Shown: positions 8,310 to 17,330 of the stretch, piece after piece | How the letters are laid out: every line of letters starts with the position of its first letter | How positions within the stretch are numbered: position 1 is the stretch's first letter | Assembly: GCF_026016465.1 (NCBI RefSeq) | Contig: NZ_CP100390.1 | Coordinates: forward strand, 1,774,001 to 1,838,000 | From: Alkalimarinus alittae | Lineage (GTDB): Bacteria > Pseudomonadota > Gammaproteobacteria > Pseudomonadales > Oleiphilaceae | Reading direction: 5' to 3' | DNA: 64,000 nt | Made by a program: the position numbers and the translations under genes | Notes under the pieces: generated by a model | Database searches by the model: none | The model's input: only the letters and a program-made list of their open reading frames with translations | What the model was told of the DNA's origin: nothing

Positions 8310-8996
8310 ATGAGCATTGTAAAACTAGCCTGTTCGTTTGGCGTGCTGGCCATTATTAGCGGTTGTAGCACTCTCAACCGGGAAGCACCAGAGCCTGGAG
8401 ATCCAGCTTATGCGCCTATGCCTGCGCAATCTCTAAGATCCCCAGAAGAAGTCAATGGTTCAATATTTCAAGTAAGTCGAAATTTTGGCCTATATGGTGA
8501 TCAGATAGCACTTAATGTTGGCGATATTTTGACGGTCACACTGGCTGAAAAAACTAAATCGTCAAAAAAAGCTGAGACTTCATACGGTAAAGAGAGCGAG
8601 ATTAAAATAGACGAGGGCTCCTTGTTGGGTTCGTCTATCTCAGCAAAAAATCTCAGTATGCTAACCGATTTAAGTCTTTCACGCGATTTCGATGGTGATG
8701 CAGAGAGCGATCAAAGTAATAGTCTTGATGGCAGTATTTCGGTGACAGTATCTGAAGTGCTTCCTAATGGCGTGTTAAGGATTAGAGGCGAGAAATGGCT
8801 CACGCTAAATCAAGGTGATGAATATATTCGCTTAACAGGGTTGGTAAGACCTGAAGATATTAGTACAGCCAACACGATTCCATCGACCAAAGTGGCCGAT
8901 GCCCGGATAGCTTATGGCGGCACGGGGGATTTTGATCAGTCGAATCGCATGGGGTGGGGATCAAGATTCTTTAAGAGTGAATGGTTTCCGTTCTAG
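8310..8996 (+). CDS. flgH: Flagellar L-ring lipoprotein FlgH
   Basis: Outer-membrane ring around the flagellar rod. The signal peptide ends in the lipobox ISGC, giving a lipidated cysteine at residue 19. The mature part shows SIFQVSRNFGLYGDQIALNVGDILTV-type and LPNGVLRIRGEKWLTLNQG-type FlgH motifs, and the protein ends in FKSEWFPF. I chose the ATG at 8310 because AGGGGG stands 6 bp upstream and the resulting 228-aa protein begins directly with the signal peptide; an in-frame ATG at 8286 lacks these. Confidence 0.95.
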   Translation: MSIVKLACSFGVLAIISGCSTLNREAPEPGDPAYAPMPAQSLRSPEEVNGSIFQVSRNFGLYGDQIALNVGDILTVTLAEKTKSSKKAETSYGKESEIKIDEGSLLGSSISAKNLSMLTDLSLSRDFDGDAESDQSNSLDGSISVTVSEVLPNGVLRIRGEKWLTLNQGDEYIRLTGLVRPEDISTANTIPSTKVADARIAYGGTGDFDQSNRMGWGSRFFKSEWFPF

Positions 8997-9006
8997 GTAA
9001 TAGAAA

Positions 9007-9032
9007 TAAGCGGTAATACTAAGCGGTAATAC
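9007..9032 (+). repeat. Two exact 13-bp tandem repeats upstream of flgI
   Basis: TAAGCGGTAATAC occurs at 9007-9019 and again at 9020-9032, in the 56-bp flgH-flgI gap and 20 bp before the flgI start. It may be a slippage duplication or a spacing element; no function is evident. Confidence 0.7.
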
Positions 9033-9052
9033 GTGGGGTTTAAGGGGACGAT

Positions 9053-10168
9053 ATGAATACATTAAATTTATTTTTTTACCAATGGCGAAGCCTGATTGTG
9101 ATGGTTGGCCTATTGGTATCGTTGCCTTTGCAAGCCGATCGCCTTAAAGATTTGGCATCTGTTCAAGGGGTTCGGAGTAACCAGTTGATTGGTTATGGTT
9201 TGGTAGTAGGGCTTGATGGCTCTGGTGATAAAGCGCCGTTTACCGATCAAACCTTTAGAAATCTCATGAACAAGTTTGGTATTACTATTCCGCAAGGCTC
9301 AGACCCCAAGCTTAAAAACGTAGCGGCAGTCACTGTGCATGCAGAGTTACCTGCTTTTGCTAAGCCTGGTCAGACGGTCGACATCACTGTTTCATCTATT
9401 GGCAATGCAAAGAGTCTTAGAGGCGGTAGCTTATTAATGACACCACTAAAAGGGGCAGATGGAAAAGTATATGCCATGGCGCAGGGTAGCTTGGTGGTGG
9501 GAGGTTTTGGTGCTGAAGGCGCTGATGGCTCGTCGATTACAGTTAACGTACCCAGTGTAGGACGAATCCCAAATGGTGCATCGGTAGAGCGCTCAGTGCC
9601 TTCCGGGTTCCACCGTGGTGACACCTTAACGTTTAATATGCACATCGCAGACTTTACAACTGTTAAGCGGGTTGTCGATAAGTTGAATGATTTATTAGGT
9701 CCTCAAACAGCCTATGCCATGGATGGAGGTTCTGTATCAGTCAAAGCACCTCGTGATGCCTCGCAGCGAGTTAGTTTTTTATCGGTACTGGAAAATATCG
9801 AAATAGAGCCAGGTGAAGGGTCTGCAAAAGTCATCATTAACTCCAGAACAGGCACTATCGTAGTAGGACAAAATGTCAAAGTTTTACCTGCAGCGGTCAC
9901 TCACGGTAGTTTGTCTGTCACTATCAGCGAAGGTGCAGATGTGGTCCAACCTGGCGCTTTTGCAGGCGGTGAGACAGCGGTAGTTCCCAGAACAGAAATC
10001 GACATAGAACAAGAGCCCGCACGAATGTTTAAATTTGGACCTGCAATTACGCTGAACGAAATTGTTCAGGCAGTCAATCAGGTTGGAGCAGCACCAGGCG
10101 ATATCATGGCGATATTAGAGGCACTTAAAACAGCCGGCGCGTTAAAAGCCGAGTTGATTGTGATTTAA
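9053..10168 (+). CDS. flgI: Flagellar P-ring protein FlgI
   Basis: Periplasmic ring protein surrounding the rod at the peptidoglycan layer. A cleavable signal peptide covers about residues 1-28, and the mature protein begins near [21 protein letters not shown], the hallmark of the family. The 371-aa length is normal. It ends in [20 protein letters not shown], as FlgI proteins do. AAGGGGACG precedes the ATG, and flgJ starts 10 bp after its stop. Confidence 0.97.
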   Translation: MNTLNLFFYQWRSLIVMVGLLVSLPLQADRLKDLASVQGVRSNQLIGYGLVVGLDGSGDKAPFTDQTFRNLMNKFGITIPQGSDPKLKNVAAVTVHAELPAFAKPGQTVDITVSSIGNAKSLRGGSLLMTPLKGADGKVYAMAQGSLVVGGFGAEGADGSSITVNVPSVGRIPNGASVERSVPSGFHRGDTLTFNMHIADFTTVKRVVDKLNDLLGPQTAYAMDGGSVSVKAPRDASQRVSFLSVLENIEIEPGEGSAKVIINSRTGTIVVGQNVKVLPAAVTHGSLSVTISEGADVVQPGAFAGGETAVVPRTEIDIEQEPARMFKFGPAITLNEIVQAVNQVGAAPGDIMAILEALKTAGALKAELIVI

Positions 10169-10178
10169 GGAGCGTCGA

Positions 10179-11258
10179 ATGATTAATTCAAACCTTGATA
10201 AAGCACATACCTATACTGACTTTTCTGGCCTGAATGCGCTAAAAAGTCAGGCGCTTCATGATAAAGAAGCGGCGCTGGAAGCTGTTTCAAAACAGTTTGA
10301 ATCTATGTTTATTTCGATGGTTATGAAAAGTATGAGAGAGGCCAATAAAACATTTAGTGAAGGCAACTTTCTACAAAGTAATGAAACTGAGTTCTATCAA
10401 GAGATGTTCGATAGCCAGTTAAGCTTAACCTTGTCAAAAGGACGTGGGCTGGGGGTAGCAGAAGCAATGATGCGTCAGATGTCTAAGCAAATAGAGGGCA
10501 TCTCTAAACCAGGTACGAATAATCCATTGCTGCACAAAAGCATCTCAGATTATCCACGTAACTTACCGGTTGATAAGGCTGCAAAAAAAGCCGTTGAATT
10601 AGCTGATGCTTTGGTTGAAATAGACGCGAAATTAAACGAATCAAGCAAAACAGCAGGGATTGCCGCTAATGCTACTGAGGCTGTTAACGCTTTAGCTGTA
10701 CCCGCTACTTTTGCAACCCCAGGGCAGTTTATAGAGCACTTGTATCCATTTGCTCAAAAAGTTGAACAAGAGACAGGTATTAGCGCCAAAGTAATGTTAG
10801 CTCAGTCGGCCCTTGAAACTGGATGGGGTAAACACATGATTAAGAAGCCTGATGATCAGGCTAGCTTTAACCTCTTTGGCATCAAGGCTGACAGTCGCTG
10901 GGATGGAGATAAAGCCGAAATTGTTACCACAGAGTACCGTGGCGGCGTGGCAATGAAAGAGCGAGCCGATTTTCGTTCGTATGATAACTATGAAGAGAGT
11001 TTTAGAGATTATGCTGAGTTTCTTCAGCAGAACCCACGCTACGAACCGGCTTTACAGTATTTAGATAATCCTCAGAAATTTACTGAACTGTTACAAGATG
11101 CGGGTTATGCAACCGACCCTGCATATAGTCAAAAAATTCAACGCATTCTCAGCGGAGAGGTTTTTAAAGGCGCTTTGAATACGACTGATTTGAACGCAGA
11201 AAATGATGAAGTGCTGGCAGGGTCAGCAGATTCATTTACAACCAAGACTGCACTTTAG
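10179..11258 (+). CDS. flgJ: Bifunctional rod-cap scaffold and peptidoglycan hydrolase FlgJ
   Basis: Opens the cell wall for the rod and caps rod growth. The N-terminal half (about 20-105) is the rod-binding domain (KQFESMFISMVMKSMREA). The C-terminal part (about 180-330) is a glucosaminidase domain of the GH73 type with the catalytic glutamate E213 in QSALETGWGK. The domains are joined by an Ala/Lys-rich linker. The 359-aa length is typical of two-domain gammaproteobacterial FlgJ. An AAGGAG site precedes the ATG. Confidence 0.95.
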   Translation: MINSNLDKAHTYTDFSGLNALKSQALHDKEAALEAVSKQFESMFISMVMKSMREANKTFSEGNFLQSNETEFYQEMFDSQLSLTLSKGRGLGVAEAMMRQMSKQIEGISKPGTNNPLLHKSISDYPRNLPVDKAAKKAVELADALVEIDAKLNESSKTAGIAANATEAVNALAVPATFATPGQFIEHLYPFAQKVEQETGISAKVMLAQSALETGWGKHMIKKPDDQASFNLFGIKADSRWDGDKAEIVTTEYRGGVAMKERADFRSYDNYEESFRDYAEFLQQNPRYEPALQYLDNPQKFTELLQDAGYATDPAYSQKIQRILSGEVFKGALNTTDLNAENDEVLAGSADSFTTKTAL

Positions 11259-11281
11259 AGCGGTATTGGCGGAGATAACTT

Positions 11282-13993
11282 ATGGCTAACTTAATTAACA
11301 TTGGTCTTACGGGGTTAAAGTCTCATCAGAGTGCTTTAGCGACGACGGGTAATAATGTTACTAATACTAATACACCTGGTTACAGTCGTCAGGAGGTTAT
11401 CTTTGAATCTAACGAAAGTCAGCTTACGGGGGCTGGGTATGTTGGTTCAGGGGTGTCTGTATCTAATATCCGCAGACTAAATGAAGAGTTCATCAATACC
11501 CAATTAAGATCGGATACGACAGTTAATAGCGAGCAGGGCGTACTACTTTCGCTTTCTTCTCAAGTAGATAACTTATTGGCAAGCGAGAACACAGGGTTGT
11601 CGAGCTCAATGAGTAATTTTTTTAAAGCATTGCAAGGAGGCGCAGCCGACCCCTCGTCAGTGCCTGAGCGTCAACTTTTGTTAAGTCAGTCTGAATCATT
11701 GGTGGGACGGTTTAACCAGTTATACTCAAGACTTAACCTGCAAGCACAAGGAATAGAACAACAGCTATCAGCCTCAATTTCAGAGGTCAATAGTTTGTCG
11801 AGTGGTATCGCTCGATTAAATGGGGCTATCACCGTAGCGACTGGTGCTGGGCAAGGAAGTGAACCTAACGAGTTGATGGATGAGCGAGATGAGCTTCTAA
11901 GGCAGTTGTCTGAAAAGGTCACTGTGAGTGTTATACCGCAGGGCGATAATCAAGTTAATGTGTTTATTGGTAAGGGGCAGCCTCTGGTTGTTGGTAATAA
12001 CTTTAACCAGCTAGGAACCGTTCAAAGTAATAGCAACCCGACTCAAAACGACATTGTTTATATGAGTGCGAATGGTACTCAGAATATAACAAGCGATATT
12101 ACAGGCGGCGCTATCGGTGGTGCACTTGAATTTAGAGACACCATTCTTAAAGAATCTACCGGTAATATGGGCTTAATAGCCATTGTGCTTGCAGACACGA
12201 TTAACCAGCAACATAAACTGGGTATGGATTTAGAGAACAATTTAGGCGATTCATTTTTTACTGATATTAATGACCCTGCATTAATGCACTCTCGGGTGAT
12301 TGGGCATCAAGATAACCTACCGCCAATGGATCGATCAATCGGGGTAGAAATACTCGACACGTCAAAACTGACGACTGCCAATTACCAGCTACAGTTTAGT
12401 GGTCCCACTGCTATGGATTATCGTGTGGTTAATGATGAAAGCGGTAAGACAGTGGCTCAAGGAACACTGCCGGGGTTTTTACCTGCCAGCATTGATATAG
12501 ATGGCATTTCGATCAATTTAGAGGCAGGGACGTTTCAAGTAGGTGATAGGTTCACTATACAGCCTACTCGATACGGTGCTCGAGATATTTCAATGAATGT
12601 TGACAGGCTTGAGAATATCGCCTTTGCCTCGCCTATACGAACCGATGCTAGTTTAGGTAATACAGGCGATGCGGTCATTAGCCCCGGGGTCATGTTAGAT
12701 GTGACAAACCCCGCTACCAACCAACCTTTAAGCACCTTTGTAATGCCTGGGAAAATAAACCCACCTATGGTGGTAAAGTTTACCAGTGAGACGACTTATG
12801 ATGTGCTTAATGCTGCTGATCCTGCAAAGCTGGAACCTTTAAAGCCGCCTTTAAATAACCAGAAATATATAGCGGGTTTAGATAATAGTTTGTTTTCGGT
12901 TGATCCAGGGCAAACGGTGGCTTCTGCTCAAGGTGCTGCGTTTATTTTGCAAGGGACGGCCATTGGTGCTCCCGCTATGCCTACTGTACCCGCAGTGTTT
13001 CCTGGTAATGGCTATGTTGGGCAAGGTTTAACTGTCTTTACGCAAGACAGTGAAACCGGAGTAGTGACCTCCCAGACTGCAACGATTACTAACAATGCAT
13101 CAGCATCCGATATAGCGGCTACATTAAACAAACTCAAAGGTGTCGAAGCCAATGCTTATACTCAAGTTGAAATTTCAAACCTTGCTGGTGCGGGACTTGA
13201 ATTTAATCTTTATTATACTGAAGGGGGGGTCAATAAAGCGCTTAATGTACTGTCCCCTGATGCCTTAGATCCAGACTTGGTAGCTAGCGCGGTTAACGAA
13301 AGCTCAGCTCTCGGCGCATTAGGTTATCGTGCTGTGAGTGACGGTATCAAAGTGACGCTGACTAATTCAGGTGGTCGCGACATCATTGTAGGGACAGGTT
13401 CAGCTAGTGGTAGTTTTGATATTAATAAAGTAGACCCTTATGGTTCGCCCTTATCGCCACCTTTATCAAGCCAAACAATAAACGCAGGCGAGTTTGTGGC
13501 AGTAGGAGGGTTTATTGATACAACACTGTCAGGTGGTGTCACGTTAACTGCAGATACAGGAACTATATTCGATCAGGCTCCAGTTGCACAGTCGTCATAT
13601 AAAGGGTTTCAAATAGACATAAAAGGTCCCGCTGGTGCGGGCGATGAATTTTCAATTGGATATAACACTGGTGGCTTTTCAGATAACCGAAATGCGCTTG
13701 CGATTGCGGGTTTGGAAACTTCGGGTACGGTATCGGGTGGAGTCAGTAGTTATAATGAAGCTTACTCACAGTTAGTTGAAGAGGTCGGCACATTTACACA
13801 TAAAGCAAGACTTGATAGCGAAGCCAGTAAAACGCTGTTGTCTCAATCAATTTCAAGCTGGAATGAGGCTTCAGGCGTTAACCTTGATGAAGAAGCGGGT
13901 AAATTAATACAGTATCAAGCTGCTTACAACGCCTCTGCACAAGTGATATCGATAGCAAGAGAATTATTCGATACGTTATTAGGCGTCTTCTAA
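11282..13993 (+). CDS. flgK: Flagellar hook-filament junction protein FlgK (HAP1), extended form
   Basis: First junction protein between hook and filament. The N-terminus (INIGLTGLKSHQSALATTGN, NTNTPGYSRQEV) and the C-terminal helix (EEAGKLIQYQAAYNASAQVI) are the conserved D0/D1 parts. At 903 aa it is far longer than the E. coli protein (about 547) and longer than many Pseudomonas versions. The extra sequence is in the central surface-exposed region (about 330-800). A GGAG site precedes the ATG, and flgL follows after 69 bp. Confidence 0.95.
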   Translation: MANLINIGLTGLKSHQSALATTGNNVTNTNTPGYSRQEVIFESNESQLTGAGYVGSGVSVSNIRRLNEEFINTQLRSDTTVNSEQGVLLSLSSQVDNLLASENTGLSSSMSNFFKALQGGAADPSSVPERQLLLSQSESLVGRFNQLYSRLNLQAQGIEQQLSASISEVNSLSSGIARLNGAITVATGAGQGSEPNELMDERDELLRQLSEKVTVSVIPQGDNQVNVFIGKGQPLVVGNNFNQLGTVQSNSNPTQNDIVYMSANGTQNITSDITGGAIGGALEFRDTILKESTGNMGLIAIVLADTINQQHKLGMDLENNLGDSFFTDINDPALMHSRVIGHQDNLPPMDRSIGVEILDTSKLTTANYQLQFSGPTAMDYRVVNDESGKTVAQGTLPGFLPASIDIDGISINLEAGTFQVGDRFTIQPTRYGARDISMNVDRLENIAFASPIRTDASLGNTGDAVISPGVMLDVTNPATNQPLSTFVMPGKINPPMVVKFTSETTYDVLNAADPAKLEPLKPPLNNQKYIAGLDNSLFSVDPGQTVASAQGAAFILQGTAIGAPAMPTVPAVFPGNGYVGQGLTVFTQDSETGVVTSQTATITNNASASDIAATLNKLKGVEANAYTQVEISNLAGAGLEFNLYYTEGGVNKALNVLSPDALDPDLVASAVNESSALGALGYRAVSDGIKVTLTNSGGRDIIVGTGSASGSFDINKVDPYGSPLSPPLSSQTINAGEFVAVGGFIDTTLSGGVTLTADTGTIFDQAPVAQSSYKGFQIDIKGPAGAGDEFSIGYNTGGFSDNRNALAIAGLETSGTVSGGVSSYNEAYSQLVEEVGTFTHKARLDSEASKTLLSQSISSWNEASGVNLDEEAGKLIQYQAAYNASAQVISIARELFDTLLGVF

Positions 13994-14062
13994 CGTGTTC
14001 AGATTAAGGGTAGGCCTCGTCACAGTTTATACGATGGCGAATAATAGGATGAGGAGACTGTC

Positions 14063-15289
14063 ATGAGAGTTTCTACACAACAGTTGTTTGGACGGGGTAT
14101 TGAGTCGATTAATGACGTCAATGCACAGCTACAGAAAACCCAGTTGCAGATGTCTGCGAATAAAAAAGTATTGACGCCCGCCGATGATCCAGTTGCGTCA
14201 ACTCGTATTCTGCAGCTAAATCAAGAGTTAGCGCTTAACGATCAATACCAACGCAATATTAATACGGTTGAGAACAACCTCAAGTTTGAAGATGGTATTT
14301 TGGGCAGTATTAATGACGTTATTCAGCGCGTGCGTGAGTTAACCATTAACGCAGGTAACGGGGCGCTCAATGGCGATGACCTTAAATTTATTTCAGCTGA
14401 AATTAAAGAACGGTTAGGCCAGCTTGCAGGGATGATGAACTCTCAAGATGCCAGTGGTGAGTTTATGTTTGGCGGTTTTCAGGGTAAAGAAGAGCCCTTT
14501 CAGCAGAACATTTCAGGGTCCTATACTTATAAAGGTGATGAGGGGCGCCGCTTCATACAAATTGAGGCCAGCGTCAATATTGCAGCAACCGAAAATGGTA
14601 AATCTGTATTTATGGATTTGCCCGCTGCAAAAAATACGTTTTATACCGAAGTGGGAGCAGCAAACCAAGCATCGCCGCCGGCCATTATCACTACAGGGCA
14701 AGTGATTGATCAAGAAGCCTATGACGCGTTCTATCCTGAAGATATGGTCATTAAGTTCAAAAACAGCCTGACAGGTCTTCAATACGACATTATCGAGTCA
14801 TCAAGCGGTAAAGTTTTATCACCCGATGTCGTGTATGTATCAGGGGCGCCTATTACAGCTGAAGGCGTTCAGTTTGAGATCGTAGGAGAACCACTGGCCG
14901 GCGATTCCTTCTTTGTTCAATCTACAGCAAAGCAGGGCACTTTAACGACAGTAGAAAAATTGATTTACGGTTTAGACCACTTTAACCCCACATCAGAGGG
15001 GCGGGACGTCTTTGATGCGTTATTAGAGGATACACTGACTAATCTCGACAGTGCAGAAACCTCGATTTTAGAAACGCGCAGCCATATAGGTGCAAGGTTA
15101 AACACGGTTGATTCTACCAGAGAGCAGCATTTAGACATTGAAGTGCTGACTAAAGAAGTATTATCAGACCTACAAGATCTCGATTATGCAGAAGCGATTA
15201 GTAACCTTTCAATGCAGCAATTTATTCTAGAGTCGGCTTACTCAACATTCTCAAAGGTCACGAGTTTGTCGCTATTCGATCGGCTATAA
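14063..15289 (+). CDS. flgL: Flagellar hook-filament junction protein FlgL (HAP3)
   Basis: Second junction protein. MRVSTQQLFGRGIESINDVN opens a flagellin-like D0/D1 helix with the KVLTPADDPVASTRILQLNQ motif, and the C-terminus DLQDLDYAEAISNLSMQQF pairs with it. The length of 408 aa exceeds the E. coli 317 aa by a central expansion, as in FlgE and FlgK. The GAGGAG site precedes the ATG. It is the last gene of the cluster; the tRNA-Leu promoter follows 67 bp later, and no obvious terminator is seen in between. Confidence 0.95.
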   Translation: MRVSTQQLFGRGIESINDVNAQLQKTQLQMSANKKVLTPADDPVASTRILQLNQELALNDQYQRNINTVENNLKFEDGILGSINDVIQRVRELTINAGNGALNGDDLKFISAEIKERLGQLAGMMNSQDASGEFMFGGFQGKEEPFQQNISGSYTYKGDEGRRFIQIEASVNIAATENGKSVFMDLPAAKNTFYTEVGAANQASPPAIITTGQVIDQEAYDAFYPEDMVIKFKNSLTGLQYDIIESSSGKVLSPDVVYVSGAPITAEGVQFEIVGEPLAGDSFFVQSTAKQGTLTTVEKLIYGLDHFNPTSEGRDVFDALLEDTLTNLDSAETSILETRSHIGARLNTVDSTREQHLDIEVLTKEVLSDLQDLDYAEAISNLSMQQFILESAYSTFSKVTSLSLFDRL

Positions 15290-15355
15290 ATGAGTGGGCG
15301 ATTACGGGAAAAATGATTTCTTTTGATTTTTTTATCAAATTGAAATCTTATTCTA

Positions 15356-15383
15356 TTGACGTATCAATCTGTTGCCGTATAAT
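15356..15383 (+). promoter_or_regulatory. Sigma-70 promoter of tRNA-Leu
   Basis: TTGACG at 15356-15361 and a perfect TATAAT at 15378-15383 are separated by 16 bp. Transcription would begin near 15390, about 10 bp before the mature tRNA. Confidence 0.8.
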
Positions 15384-15399
15384 TCCGCTCCATTGCAGT

Positions 15400-15484
15400 G
15401 CCGGTGTGGTGAAATTGGTATACACGACGGATTCAAAATCCGTTGCCTTCGGGCGTGGCGGTTCAAGTCCGCCCACCGGTACCA
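15400..15484 (+). tRNA. tRNA-Leu (anticodon CAA)
   Basis: An 85-nt class II tRNA with encoded CCA at 15482-15484. The anticodon stem acgga/tccgt encloses TTCAAAA, giving anticodon CAA (reads UUG). The long variable arm (gccttcgggc) is typical of Leu, and the T-arm is ggcgg-TTCAAGT-ccgcc. The acceptor pairs gccggtg with caccggt, which makes the first pair G1-U72 instead of the usual G-C. It has its own promoter and terminator. Confidence 0.96.
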
Positions 15485-15491
15485 CTTATTT

Positions 15492-15526
15492 AAAAGCCCG
15501 TAATCATTTGGATTACGGGCTTTTTT
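15492..15526 (+). terminator. Intrinsic terminator after tRNA-Leu
   Basis: A 14-bp perfect stem (aaaagcccgtaatc 15492-15505 with gattacgggctttt 15511-15524), a 5-nt loop and a following T-run. The stem is symmetric enough to work for the minus strand as well. Confidence 0.93.
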
Positions 15527-15601
15527 CGTTTTAATTAAGTCAAAACTAAGTAGCGACTTCAATAGCCTGTAGGCATTTTTAGCGTTACTTAGGCTTTATG
15601 C

Positions 15602-16300
15602 TTAATATTCTTCTAGCACTGGCAAGTCAAACCATAGAGCGGTTAGGTCGGTCAGTGCGCTTAGGTTCAAGCATTCTGCCGTTACACCTAGAGCATCATC
15701 GGTTTTTAGTATGTTGCCGTTAATATCGACTGAACCTTCAATAACATGAAGATAGCCAGGTCGCTTTTGGGCATCTAGCTGAAGCGTTTCTCCCGCTTTA
15801 AGCTGAACCCTGTATAGGCTGGCATCTTGCTGCATCGACAACGATCCGTCGCGGCCGTTAGGGGTTACTAGTGGCGTTAAAGACCCCTTCTGTTCGACTG
15901 TTTTTTGTTCGTAGCTTGGGGTGGTCCCTTTTTTGTTTGGCTGAATCCATATCTGCAAAAAACGCAAAGAGTCATTTTTTGAATGATTAAACTCAGAGTG
16001 AGTGACGCCTGTTCCTGCACTCATGCGCTGAATATCACCAGCCGGAACAACATATTGTTTACCCATGCTGTCTTTATGTTCAATAGAGCCTGATAGCACA
16101 TATGAGATAATTTCCATATCTCGATGGCCGTGAGTGTCAAAGCCAGCACCGGGTTTAACGGTGTCGTCATTGATTACTCGTAGCGCCGAGAAGCCCATGT
16201 GTTTAGGGTCATAATAACGGCCAAAAGAGAAAGAATGCTTGCTGTCGAGCCAGCCAAAATTTGCTCTGCCACGTTCATTACCATATCTAAAGTAGTACAT
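15602..16300 (-). CDS. Pirin family protein, YhhW (quercetinase-like)
   Basis: A bicupin of 232 aa, the same size as E. coli YhhW (231 aa), whose known activity is oxidation of quercetin. The N-terminal cupin shows FDTHGHRDMEIISYVLSG with metal-ligand histidines, then HKDS and HSEFNHS further on. I chose the ATG at 16300, with GAGGGG upstream; an in-frame ATG at 16342 adds 14 residues unlike the family. A 17-bp palindrome at 16378-16394, repeated at two other promoters of this island, lies 78 bp upstream. The LysR gene ends 112 bp upstream on the same strand. Confidence 0.88.
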   Translation of the reverse strand: MYYFRYGNERGRANFGWLDSKHSFSFGRYYDPKHMGFSALRVINDDTVKPGAGFDTHGHRDMEIISYVLSGSIEHKDSMGKQYVVPAGDIQRMSAGTGVTHSEFNHSKNDSLRFLQIWIQPNKKGTTPSYEQKTVEQKGSLTPLVTPNGRDGSLSMQQDASLYRVQLKAGETLQLDAQKRPGYLHVIEGSVDINGNILKTDDALGVTAECLNLSALTDLTALWFDLPVLEEY

Positions 16301-16377
16301 ATAGTTCCCCTCGTTAGTTATGGGATGATAATAGCGGAGCATATGTAGATTAAAAATATCAATAAATGGTGCAGTTT

Positions 16378-16394
16378 ATTCTATAAAATAGAAT
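16378..16394. promoter_or_regulatory. LysR-type operator, copy 1 (pirin/YhhW promoter)
   Basis: ATTCT-N7-AGAAT; this copy extends to ATTCTAT-AAA-ATAGAAT, a perfect 7-bp dyad. The same spaced motif occurs at 18197-18213 and 18447-18463. Its TTCT-N7-AGAA core (15 bp) has the size and symmetry of a LysR box. Confidence 0.65.
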
Positions 16395-16412
16395 GAACTT
16401 ATGGCTGTTGGT

Positions 16413-17315
16413 CTAGTGGGTGTCAGATGTGGGCATATCCAGCGTTAATAGACGTAGCTCACCCATAAATTCACGTGCAGCAGGGCCTATACGATCTTTG
16501 TCGAGGTAGTTTAAGTAGAAACTTACACTCCGCTTGCTGCCTTCATTGAGTGCAAGGTGTTTAAGTGTGCCGTTAGTCAGTGAGTCGCTCACGCTGTGAG
16601 AGGGTAGCCAGGCGTAACCTAGGTTTTGCTCTATTAGCTCTATTGAGGCGCGTAAATGGCTAACGGTCCAGCGTTGTTCTGCACCCAACCAGCCTGCATC
16701 TGTTTTATTTTGACTGGCTGAGTCTCTAACTATTATTTGTCGGTAGGATTTCAGATCTTCTTTGCTAACTGAACGACCAAGCAGGTTTAGTGGGTGGTTT
16801 TTATGGGCGACCCCCACGAAATTAATTAGACAAAGCTCTTCGTTAAGGCCGTTTTTCATCGGGATAGGCGATAAGCCAATGTCAGCTTTGCTGTCCATAA
16901 TTAGCTCATTAGTGCCCGAAAGAACGGTATCAATAATATCGACATTAACCTGAGGATAAAGTGCCGAAACTTTTTCTAGTGCTTGAAAAATTATGCATTG
17001 AGGGAAGGCGCCATCAACCGCTATTCTTAACTCTGTCTCAACACCTAAGCTTAGGGAGTCTGCCACGGCTTCAATTCGGCTAACCTCATCAAGCAAATAG
17101 TGGGCTCGGCGCAATAGGACTTTACCGATGTCTGTGATTGATGTTTTTCGCCCTTCTACTACTAGTAATTTAACTCCGAGAGAGTCTTCGAGTTTATTTA
17201 CTGCATGGTGAATACTTGAGGTGCTTTTATGAATTTTACCAGCTGCTTGATTAAAGCCGCCTTCATCGACGACGGCTTTAAACATGCGCCACTGTTCTAG
17301 CGTGGTTTTTTGCAA
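16413..17315 (-). CDS. LysR family transcriptional regulator
   Basis: A 300-aa LysR protein. The N-terminal winged helix-turn-helix covers about residues 3-62 (FKAVVDEGGFNQAAGKIHKS). The substrate-binding domain follows from about 90. Its start is 15 bp after the neighbouring pirin gene, so the two appear cotranscribed, and it probably controls the pirins and the azoreductase through the shared palindrome. The arrangement resembles E. coli yhaJ-yhaK, a LysR regulator beside a pirin. The ligand is unknown; a quinone or other electrophile would fit the neighbours. Confidence 0.9.
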   Translation of the reverse strand: MQKTTLEQWRMFKAVVDEGGFNQAAGKIHKSTSSIHHAVNKLEDSLGVKLLVVEGRKTSITDIGKVLLRRAHYLLDEVSRIEAVADSLSLGVETELRIAVDGAFPQCIIFQALEKVSALYPQVNVDIIDTVLSGTNELIMDSKADIGLSPIPMKNGLNEELCLINFVGVAHKNHPLNLLGRSVSKEDLKSYRQIIVRDSASQNKTDAGWLGAEQRWTVSHLRASIELIEQNLGYAWLPSHSVSDSLTNGTLKHLALNEGSKRSVSFYLNYLDKDRIGPAAREFMGELRLLTLDMPTSDTH

Positions 17316-17330
17316 AATAGATTATTCCTT

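Noticed and set aside
15313-15562. Open frames on both strands across the tRNA-Leu gene
   Set aside because: They are explained by the tRNA, its promoter and its terminator.
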